Shown here: positions 1-6,110 of the stretch, piece by piece
Layout of the letters: each line of letters starts with the position of its first letter
How positions within the stretch are numbered: the stretch's first letter is position 1
DNA from: an uncultured Paracoccaceae bacterium
GTDB taxonomy: Bacteria; Pseudomonadota; Alphaproteobacteria; Rhodobacterales; Rhodobacteraceae
DNA: 16,310 nt
Direction: 5' to 3'
Assembly: GCA_937927675.1 (NCBI GenBank)
Contig: CALBSG010000013.1
Location: forward strand, 1-16,310
Translations under genes and position numbers: made by a program
The notes under the pieces: model-generated
The model's database searches: none
What the model saw: only the letters and a program-made list of their open reading frames with translations
What the model was told of the DNA's origin: nothing

Positions 1-230
1 TCGTCATCGTTCAGCGTTTTCAGCGTTGCGACGATCTTGTCAAAATCTTCCCAGGTGCGTGCCGCCCGGCCGATGCCTCCGTAAACCACCAACTCATGCG
101 GATTTTCAGCCACATCAGGGTGCAGGTTGTTCATCAGCATCCGCATCGCGGCCTCTGTCAGCCAGGATTTGGCGGTGATTTCGGTGCCGGTGGCGGGGTA
201 GATGTCGCGGGTGTTGTGACGCGGGTTCAT
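1..230 (-). CDS. hutU: Urocanate hydratase, N-terminal part (cut by window edge)
   Basis: Urocanase converts urocanate to 4-imidazolone-5-propionate with tightly bound NAD+, the second step of cytoplasmic histidine degradation. Only the first 76 or so codons are present; the rest lies beyond position 1. The reverse-strand translation begins MNPRHNTRDIYPATG and continues through a stretch with NNLHPDVAENPHELVVYGG, the characteristic opening of HutU. The ATG at 230 is preceded by a GAGG ribosome binding sequence about 5 bases upstream. It lies 24 bases downstream of the hutH stop, so it is the third gene of a hutI-hutH-hutU operon. Nothing suggests a break; the truncation is simply the window end. 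Identification is firm because both the protein start and the genetic context agree. Confidence 0.93.
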   Translation of the reverse strand, partial: MNPRHNTRDIYPATGTEITAKSWLTEAAMRMLMNNLHPDVAENPHELVVYGGIGRAARTWEDFDKIVATLKTLNDD

Positions 231-254
231 GGGAGCCTCAGAAGAAATGGGCCG

Positions 255-1808
255 TCAAGCGGCGAGTTGCGGCATGGGGGTGGCGGCGGCAGCGGTCAGG
301 GCGCCATTGCCGATCAGACGGGCGGCGGTGGCGATGTCATCGGCCATGTAGCGGTCATCGCCCAAGGCAGCGACATCGGTGCGCAGGCGTGCAACGGCCC
401 GTTGCAGCGGGGTCGAGGTGGGCAAGGGCGCACGGAATTCGATGCCTTGGGCGGCGCAAAGCGCCTCGACGCCAAGGATCACATTCAGGTTCGCCACCAT
501 CCGGCCCAAACGGCGCGCGCCGTGGGCGGCCATCGACACATGGTCCTCTTGGTTGGCCGAAGTGGGGGTGCTGTCGATCACGGTCGGGTGCGCCATGTGC
601 TTGTTTTCAGACATCAAAGCGGCAGTGGTCACCTCGGCAATCATGAAGCCTGAATTCAGGCCCGGCTTGGGTGTCAGGAACGCCGGCAGGTCACAAGACA
701 GAACCGGATCGACCATCAGCGCCACCCGGCGCTGCGCAATCGCGCCGATTTCGGACAGGGCCATGGCGATCATATCGGCGGCAAAGCCCACAGGTTCCGC
801 GTGGAAGTTGCCGCCTGAAACGATCAGCCCGACCTCAGTCAGCACGAGGGGGTTGTCGGTCGCGGCGTTGGCCTCAATCTCCAGCGTGCGGGCGGCTTGG
901 CGCATGACATCCATCGCGGCCCCCGTGACCTGCGGCTGGCAGCGGATGCAATAGGGGTCTTGCACGCGGGTGTCACCCTCGCGGTGGCTTTCGCGGATCA
1001 CCGAACCGTCGAGCAGGGCGCGCAGGGCTGCGGCGGCCTCGATCTGGCCGGGGTGGCCGCGCAAGGAGTGGATTTCGGGTTGCAGCGGCGCGGTGGAGCC
1101 CATGATGGCATCCGTCGACAGCGCGCTGGTCAGCAGGGCAGCCTGCGCGGCGTTCCAGCCGTCAAACAGGCCTGCAAGGGCATAAGCGGTGGAGAATTGG
1201 GTGCCGTTGATAAGCGCCAGACCCTCTTTAGCGCCCAGTTCAATCGGGGAAAGTCCTGCTTCGGCAAGGGCTTCTGCGGCGGGCTTGATGTTGCCGTTGA
1301 ACTCTGCCTGGCCATGGCCCAGCATCGCAGCCGTCATATGTGCCAAAGGGGCAAGATCGCCCGACGCCCCGACCGACCCTTGGGCCGGGATCACCGGGGT
1401 GACACCTTTTTCCAGCATGGCTTCCAAAAGTGCCACGACCTCGTGCCGGACGCCCGAAGCCCCGCGGCCCAGCGACAAAAGTTTCAGCACCATCATCAGC
1501 CGCGCCGTGGCGCGCGGCATGGGGTCACCCACGCCGCAGCAATGGCTGAGAATCAGGTTTTTCTGAAGGGTTGCAGTATCTTCCACCGCGATCTTGATTG
1601 AGGCGAGTTTGCCAAAACCGGTGTTCACGCCATAGACGGCCTCGGACCCGTTGGCCGCGGCGTGGATCATTCCGGCGGCGCGGTCGATCCCGGCGCGGGC
1701 CGAAGGATGCAGCTTGGCCGGGGCCTCTTTGCGCCAGATATGTTCAAGCTGGGCAAGGGTTGCTTGGCCCGGAACCAGAATTTCGGGGATCAGGATGTCA
1801 GGCGTCAA
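255..1808 (-). CDS. hutH: Histidine ammonia-lyase (histidase)
   Basis: HutH removes ammonia from L-histidine to give urocanate, the first step of the pathway. The 517-residue protein has the usual family length. It shows YGVNTGFG at about residues 59-66, and GSVGASGDLAPLAH, where Ala148-Ser149-Gly150 cyclise to the MIO electrophile. A conserved SANQEDHVSM block lies near the C terminus. The reading frame stays open back to 1985, but I choose a TTG start at 1808. It has a GGAGG ribosome binding site 5 bases upstream, and the protein then begins like other histidases. This start overlaps the end of hutI by 11 bases, suggesting translational coupling. hutU follows after 24 bases. The extra upstream residues of the longer frame are Pro/Ala-rich, antisense-like and overlap the hutI C terminus. 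Confidence 0.95.
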   Translation of the reverse strand: MTPDILIPEILVPGQATLAQLEHIWRKEAPAKLHPSARAGIDRAAGMIHAAANGSEAVYGVNTGFGKLASIKIAVEDTATLQKNLILSHCCGVGDPMPRATARLMMVLKLLSLGRGASGVRHEVVALLEAMLEKGVTPVIPAQGSVGASGDLAPLAHMTAAMLGHGQAEFNGNIKPAAEALAEAGLSPIELGAKEGLALINGTQFSTAYALAGLFDGWNAAQAALLTSALSTDAIMGSTAPLQPEIHSLRGHPGQIEAAAALRALLDGSVIRESHREGDTRVQDPYCIRCQPQVTGAAMDVMRQAARTLEIEANAATDNPLVLTEVGLIVSGGNFHAEPVGFAADMIAMALSEIGAIAQRRVALMVDPVLSCDLPAFLTPKPGLNSGFMIAEVTTAALMSENKHMAHPTVIDSTPTSANQEDHVSMAAHGARRLGRMVANLNVILGVEALCAAQGIEFRAPLPTSTPLQRAVARLRTDVAALGDDRYMADDIATAARLIGNGALTAAAATPMPQLAA

Positions 1809-2997
1809 GGCGGCCTCCGAAGATGCGGGTGTGAAGGGGTGTGGCCCCGATGCGGTAGGAAAGTTCGGCCGGGTGGGTGGCATCCCACAGGCAAAGATCG
1901 GCCAGTTGGCCGGGCGCGATGGTGCCGCGATCGGCAAGGCCAAGGGCGCGGGCGGCGTGCAAGGTGGTGCCTTGCAGCGCCTCAAGCGGGGTCATGCGAA
2001 ACAGCGTGCAAGCCATGTTCATCGACAGGGGCAGGCTGGCCACAGGCGAGGAACCGGGGTTGAAATCGGTGGCCACTGCCATCGCCACGCCCGCCGCACG
2101 GAAGGCGGCGATGGGCGGGCTTTGGGTTTCGCGCAAGGTATAGAAGGCGCCGGGCAGAATGACGGCGACAGTGCCGGCCCGCGCCATTGCCTCTACCCCG
2201 TCTTGACCGATGTATTCCACATGGTCGCAGGACATCGCGCCCATGCGGGCGGCAAGGATGGCCCCTTTCAGGTCCGAAAGCTGCTCGGCATGCAGTTTGA
2301 TCGGCAGCCCAAGGGCAAGGGCGGCTTGGAACAGGCGCTCGACCTGTGCGGGCGAAAACGCGATGCCCTCGCAAAAGGCGTCAACGGCGTCGATCAGGTG
2401 TTCGGCATGGGCGGCGTGCAGCGAGGGGATGGCCACCTCATCGATATAGGCGTCAGCACGGCCCTTGTATTCGGGCGGGATCGCATGGGCGGCAAGATGG
2501 GTGGTGACCACGTGCAAGGGGCGGTGCTGCGCGATGCGACGGGCCACGCGCAGCATTTTCAACTCATCGTCGACGGTCAAACCATAACCGGATTTCACCT
2601 CGATCGTGGTGGCTCCTGCGGCGATCATCAGATCGGCGCGGGCCAAGGCCGAAGCCAGAAGCTCGTCTTCGGTTACCGCGCGGGTGGCGGTGACGGTCGA
2701 CAGGATCCCCCCACCGGCGCGCGCCACCTCTTCATAGCTTGCGCCGTTCAGGCGCATTTCAAATTCCACCGCGCGATGGCCGCCAAAGACGATATGGCTG
2801 TGGCAATCAACAAGACCCGGGGTCAGCAGGCGGCCGCCGCAATCCTGTGCGGGCAGGGCTTGCCACTGCGCCGGAATATCGGACGTTTGTCCAACCCACA
2901 GGATCTGCTCGCCTTCGGCCACCAGAGCCCCATCTTCGATCAGACCATAATCGCCCACCATGGTGGCAATCGTGGCATGGGTAAGGAGAATCGCCAT
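1798..2997 (-). CDS. hutI: Imidazolonepropionase
   Basis: HutI hydrolyses 4-imidazolone-5-propionate to N-formimidoyl-L-glutamate, the third step. The 399-residue protein is of normal length for this amidohydrolase-fold metalloenzyme. Visible motifs are the metal-binding His-x-His in LVDCHSH (residues 66 and 68), the EVKSGYGL loop, HLAAHAIPPEY, KLHAEQLSD, and TDFNPGSSP with the late catalytic/metal Asp. The ATG at 2997 gives MAILLTHATI, is preceded by AAAGG about 8 bases upstream, and sits just inside a strong promoter. The frame remains open upstream to 4077, but that part is antisense to hutF and is rejected. It is the first gene of the minus-strand operon, and its stop overlaps the hutH start. 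Confidence 0.95.
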   Translation of the reverse strand: MAILLTHATIATMVGDYGLIEDGALVAEGEQILWVGQTSDIPAQWQALPAQDCGGRLLTPGLVDCHSHIVFGGHRAVEFEMRLNGASYEEVARAGGGILSTVTATRAVTEDELLASALARADLMIAAGATTIEVKSGYGLTVDDELKMLRVARRIAQHRPLHVVTTHLAAHAIPPEYKGRADAYIDEVAIPSLHAAHAEHLIDAVDAFCEGIAFSPAQVERLFQAALALGLPIKLHAEQLSDLKGAILAARMGAMSCDHVEYIGQDGVEAMARAGTVAVILPGAFYTLRETQSPPIAAFRAAGVAMAVATDFNPGSSPVASLPLSMNMACTLFRMTPLEALQGTTLHAARALGLADRGTIAPGQLADLCLWDATHPAELSYRIGATPLHTRIFGGRLDA

Positions 2998-3002
2998 TTG
3001 GC

Positions 3003-3032
3003 TTGCCTTTTGTCTACGCTTGGGTCTAATAT
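3003..3032 (+). promoter_or_regulatory. Possible hutF promoter
   Basis: TTGCCT at 3003-3008 and TAATAT at 3027-3032 are separated by 18 bases, a plausible sigma-70-type promoter reading toward hutF. The -10 element overlaps the left end of the HutC operator palindrome, so repressor binding would block it. It is weaker than the opposite-strand promoter, and other pairings in this A+T-rich patch are possible. Confidence 0.4.
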
Positions 3033-3056
3033 GTATGCACATAATAACCCTGTCAA
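3028..3056 (-). promoter_or_regulatory. Promoter of the hutI-hutH-hutU operon
   Basis: Reading the minus strand, a perfect TTGACA (3056-3051) is followed after exactly 17 bases by CATATT (3033-3028), which matches four of six -10 consensus positions. Transcription would start near 3021, leaving a leader of about 24 bases before the hutI ATG at 2997. The HutC operator palindrome (3030-3043) lies across the spacer and the -10 element, consistent with direct repression. Inferred from sequence alone. Confidence 0.65.
3030..3043. promoter_or_regulatory. Probable HutC operator
   Basis: TATGTATGCACATA is an inverted repeat with perfect 5-base arms (TATGT / ACATA) around 4 bases. It lies centrally in the 72-bp gap between divergent hutI and hutF. 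HutC-subfamily GntR repressors bind palindromes of the GT...AC type, and hutC itself is encoded two genes away. The position over both predicted promoters would let one dimer control both operons, including hutC. In known systems urocanate is the inducer that releases HutC. Confidence 0.65.
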
Positions 3057-3069
3057 GACGAGGCCACCG

Positions 3070-4428
3070 ATGACCGTGATCCATGCCAAAACCGCGCTTT
3101 TGCCGGCAGGTTGGGCCAATGATGTTCGAATTGAGATCGTGGACGGCCGGATTGCAGCGGTGACTGCCGGGGCCAGCCCTGAGGGGCAGGGGGTGGATTG
3201 TCTGCTGCCGGCCATGGTGAACCTGCACTCTCACGCCTTTCAGCGGGCGATGGCGGGGATGACAGAATATCGCAGCGCGGGCCAAGACAGTTTCTGGACA
3301 TGGCGCACGCTGATGTATCGCTTTCTGGATCGCCTGACGCCCGAGGATGTACAGGCCATCGCCGCCATGGTGATGCTGGAGATGGCCGAGGCGGGCTATG
3401 CGGCGGTGGCCGAGTTTCACTATCTGCACCATGCGCCAGGGGGCGGGGCCTATGACAACCTGGCCGAAATGTCGGCGCGCATTGCGGCGGCGGCGGCGGA
3501 AACCGGGCTGGGTCTGACGCATCTGCCGGTGCTTTATGAACGGGGTGGCTGTGATGGGCGGGCGTTGACGGCGGGGCAATTGCGGTTTGGCAATGATCCC
3601 GAGCGCTTTGCCCGGCTGTGGGAGGGCGCGGCGGCGGCGTTGAAATCCTTGCCCGCCGATACGGTGCTGGGCGTCGCACCACATTCCTTGCGCGCGGCCA
3701 GCCCGGCCGGGATTGCGGCGGCGGCAGTGCTGAACCCTGCCACGCCCATCCATATCCATGTCGCCGAACAGGTGGCCGAGGTCAGCGAAGTTTTGGGGGC
3801 CACCGGCGCGCGTCCGGTCGAATGGCTGATCGCCAACACCGATCTGTCCTCGCGCTGGTGTCTGATCCACGCAACGCAGATGGAGCCGTTTGAGACCGAA
3901 GCCATGGCCAAATCCGGCGCGGTGGCGGGGCTTTGCCCGATTACCGAGGCGAATCTGGGCGATGGCATCTTTGATGGGGTGCGCTTTCAGGCGGCGGGCG
4001 GGGTTTATGGCGTGGGGTCCGACAGCAATGTGCGCATCTCGCTGTCCGAAGAACTGCGGCTTTTGGAATATTCGCAACGTCTGGGGTTGAAGGGCCGGGC
4101 GATGTTGGCCGATGGCACGCGGTCAACCGGCCGGGTGCTTTACGAAACCGCTTGCAAGGGCGGCGCGTTGGCCGGCGGGCGGCAGGGCGGGAAGATTGAG
4201 GTTGGTCAATGGGCGGACCTTGTCGCGCTGGAGTGCTCGGGGCCGGATATGGCGGCAAGTCAGGGGGATATGCTGCTCGACACCTTCCTTTTTGCCGGCG
4301 ATGACCGCATGGTGGCCGAGGTTTGGTCGGCGGGCCGTCATATCGTGACGGGCGGGCGGCATGCGGGCCGGACGGCGATTATTGCCCGGTATCGGGCTGC
4401 CATGGCGTGTCTGCGCGAGGCTTTGTAA
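3070..4428 (+). CDS. hutF: Formimidoylglutamate deiminase
   Basis: HutF deiminates N-formimidoyl-L-glutamate to N-formyl-L-glutamate plus ammonia, the branch of the pathway that uses HutG afterwards. The 452-residue protein has the usual length and amidohydrolase architecture. Motifs include NLHSHAFQRAMAG (metal-binding His53 and His55), the FHYLHH segment around 116-121, PIHIHVAEQ, and a late GVGSDSN with the catalytic/metal Asp. The ATG at 3070 follows GAGG by 6 bases. The same frame is open far upstream, to 1651, but that portion is antisense to hutI and hutH and does not resemble the family. The stop is only 10 bases before the hutC start, so the two are co-transcribed. Confidence 0.95.
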   Translation: MTVIHAKTALLPAGWANDVRIEIVDGRIAAVTAGASPEGQGVDCLLPAMVNLHSHAFQRAMAGMTEYRSAGQDSFWTWRTLMYRFLDRLTPEDVQAIAAMVMLEMAEAGYAAVAEFHYLHHAPGGGAYDNLAEMSARIAAAAAETGLGLTHLPVLYERGGCDGRALTAGQLRFGNDPERFARLWEGAAAALKSLPADTVLGVAPHSLRAASPAGIAAAAVLNPATPIHIHVAEQVAEVSEVLGATGARPVEWLIANTDLSSRWCLIHATQMEPFETEAMAKSGAVAGLCPITEANLGDGIFDGVRFQAAGGVYGVGSDSNVRISLSEELRLLEYSQRLGLKGRAMLADGTRSTGRVLYETACKGGALAGGRQGGKIEVGQWADLVALECSGPDMAASQGDMLLDTFLFAGDDRMVAEVWSAGRHIVTGGRHAGRTAIIARYRAAMACLREAL

Positions 4429-4438
4429 GGGGATGGGC

Positions 4439-5122
4439 ATGAAGGGCTGGGAAGATATTCGCGCCGAGGTTCTGCGTCGCATCCGGGCGCGTGATTGGCA
4501 GCCCGGTGCGCAGATCCCCACCGAAGAAGACTTGGCCGTAGAATTTGGTGTCGCGCGCGCCACGGTCAATCGGGCGCTGCGCGATCTGGCCGAGGCGGGC
4601 GTGCTGGAGCGGCGACGCAAGGCCGGAACCCGCGTTGCTGCTCTGCCTGTCCGAAAGGCAACGCTGGATATTCCGGTGATCCGGCAAGAGATCGAGGCGC
4701 GCGGGCAGACCCACAGCTTTCAGGTCTTGAAACAGACCTTCATGGAGCCGCCGGTGCCGGTCGCCTCGCGGCTTGGGTTGCCGCCGGGGATCAAGCTTTT
4801 GTATCTGGAAACCCTGCATCTGGCGGATGGCAAACCCTTTGCTTTTGAAACCCGCTGGCTGAATTCGGAAATCCTGCCGCGCCCGATGCCGGACTTTCAA
4901 AGTCTGAGCGCGAACGAATGGCTGGTGGCGCATGTGGCCTATGTGACCGGCGACATCGCCTTTACCGCCGAGGGTGCGGGCGGGCGGGAGGCTGCCGTTT
5001 TGGGCGTGCCGGTGGGGGCAGCACTGTTCATCACTGAACGCATGACCTGGACGGCTGAAAGCCCGATCACCTTTGTCCGGCTGGCCCATGCCCCGGGATA
5101 TCGGGTGCAGACGCTGGTCTGA
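4439..5122 (+). CDS. hutC: Histidine utilisation repressor, GntR family
   Basis: This 227-residue regulator has an N-terminal GntR winged helix (about residues 3-70, with IPTEEDLAVEFGVARATVNRAL split by the recognition helix). A UTRA ligand-binding domain follows (about 85-225, with LLYLETLHLADGKPFAFE). HutC proteins repress hut genes and are released by urocanate. Two ATGs are available (4433 and 4439). The second is chosen because AAGGGG at 4427-4432 lies 6 bases upstream of it but directly abuts the first. It follows hutF by 10 bases, and the palindrome in the hutI/hutF gap is its expected target, giving autoregulation. It converges with the LysR-type gene, with only 8 bases between the stops. 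Confidence 0.92.
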   Translation: MKGWEDIRAEVLRRIRARDWQPGAQIPTEEDLAVEFGVARATVNRALRDLAEAGVLERRRKAGTRVAALPVRKATLDIPVIRQEIEARGQTHSFQVLKQTFMEPPVPVASRLGLPPGIKLLYLETLHLADGKPFAFETRWLNSEILPRPMPDFQSLSANEWLVAHVAYVTGDIAFTAEGAGGREAAVLGVPVGAALFITERMTWTAESPITFVRLAHAPGYRVQTLV

Positions 5123-5130
5123 TGGGCGGC

Positions 5131-5982
5131 CTAGCGGCCGCCGAAGACCTTCAGTACGGTTTTGGTCAGCCGTTTGTGCAGACGCTGCGTGCGGTGGCGC
5201 TGGTGCATCACGGCATAGGCCGGTTGGCTGATCGGTTCCACATCGGTGACCGCGGCGAACTTTCCGCTCTCGATCAACTGTTTGGCGGTGCGGTCCAGCA
5301 CAAAGGCAGCCCCGCCCATCGCTTGCAACAGCCCTGAAACCGCCGAATCCTGCCCCGAGGCGTAGGGCGTCGCCGACATTTCCGGCAAAGCGGCGGCATG
5401 GGTGGTATCAAAGGCCGGGGAATAACTGGCGCGGATATAACCCGAAGCAGCCAATTCGGCCCGTTTGGTGCCGTTTGAGGAGATGAGCCGATAGGTCACG
5501 TCACCCACGGATGTGAAATGCAGATCGGGTTGTGCCTGCGGTGAATAGACAATGGCGTAATCCAAGACGCCACGCGCCACATCCTCGCACATCTGCACGG
5601 AATAATCCGGCTCAATGTAAAACGCGCAGTCGTTCAGCGCCTTGCGAAAGGCACCGACCCAGCCCGCAATGCGCCCTGCGGCCAGATCGTGCTGGATGCC
5701 GATGCGCAAGGAGACCGCCTGATCGCCCGACGGCGCAACAGAGCGCTGCGCCTCTGTCCAGGCATGGCGCAAGCCGCGGGCATGCGGCAGGAACTTCAGC
5801 CCTTCGGTCGTCAGATCGGTGCCGGCGCGGGATCTGGTAAAGAGACGCGCGCCGATGGCTGCCTCCAGCACCTGCACGCGGGCTGAAACGGTGGATTGGG
5901 TGATCTCCAGCCGGTCGGCGGTGCGGTGGAAGCTGCGGGTTTCCACAAGATCAAGGAACGTATCAAGGAGTTCGATTTGCAT
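5131..5982 (-). CDS. LysR-family transcriptional regulator
   Basis: The 283-residue protein has the standard LysR layout: an N-terminal helix-turn-helix (residues 1-60, MQIELLDTFLDLVETRSFHRTADRL then ITQSTVSARVQ) and a type-2 periplasmic-binding-like effector domain (about 90-283). The start at 5982 gives the usual MQIELLDTF opening. It is divergent from the first FAD-GcvT oxidoreductase, with a 128-bp gap holding a palindromic LysR-type box. It therefore most likely controls that oxidoreductase and itself. Its ligand cannot be predicted. It converges with hutC but is on the other strand, so it is probably not part of the hut circuit. Confidence 0.9.
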   Translation of the reverse strand: MQIELLDTFLDLVETRSFHRTADRLEITQSTVSARVQVLEAAIGARLFTRSRAGTDLTTEGLKFLPHARGLRHAWTEAQRSVAPSGDQAVSLRIGIQHDLAAGRIAGWVGAFRKALNDCAFYIEPDYSVQMCEDVARGVLDYAIVYSPQAQPDLHFTSVGDVTYRLISSNGTKRAELAASGYIRASYSPAFDTTHAAALPEMSATPYASGQDSAVSGLLQAMGGAAFVLDRTAKQLIESGKFAAVTDVEPISQPAYAVMHQRHRTQRLHKRLTKTVLKVFGGR

Positions 5983-6020
5983 GAAAATGCCTGTCGGTTG
6001 CCGGGCGCAAGGGCCTGATC

Positions 6021-6039
6021 GTTATTATCGATCAATAAC
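6021..6039. promoter_or_regulatory. Palindromic LysR-type binding site
   Basis: GTTATTATCGATCAATAAC has perfect 6-base arms (GTTATT / AATAAC) around 7 bases and contains several T-N11-A arrangements, the LysR-family signature. It is centred near 6030. The start of transcription implied by the downstream promoter is about 6090, so the box sits near -60, the classic LysR recognition position. Confidence 0.6.
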
Positions 6040-6054
6040 CCGCCCCACGCCCGA

Positions 6055-6083
6055 TTGAAAGGAATTTTCAGAGCGCCGATACT
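6055..6083 (+). promoter_or_regulatory. Promoter of the first FAD-GcvT oxidoreductase gene
   Basis: TTGAAA (6055-6060) and GATACT (6078-6083) are separated by 17 bases. This places the transcript start near 6090, about 20 bases before the ATG at 6111 and just before its GGGAGG ribosome binding site. The LysR-type palindrome lies appropriately upstream. Predicted only. Confidence 0.5.
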
Positions 6084-6110
6084 GCCGCGCAATGTGATGG
6101 GAGGCCCGAC

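Noticed and set aside
1651..3069. Plus-strand frame extending hutF upstream to give a 925-residue protein
   Set aside because: The extra 473 residues are antisense to hutI and hutH, low-complexity in the manner of high-G+C shadow frames, and unlike HutF. The ATG at 3070 has a ribosome binding site and the family's normal start.
2998..4077. Minus-strand extension upstream of hutI
   Set aside because: It is antisense to hutF, rich in Arg/Pro/His, and separated from the real hutI by the operator and promoter region.
5125..5142. GGCGGC / GCCGCC 6-bp stem between the converging hutC and LysR-type stops
   Set aside because: The stem is short, partly inside coding sequence and without a T-run on either strand, so it cannot be called a terminator with confidence.
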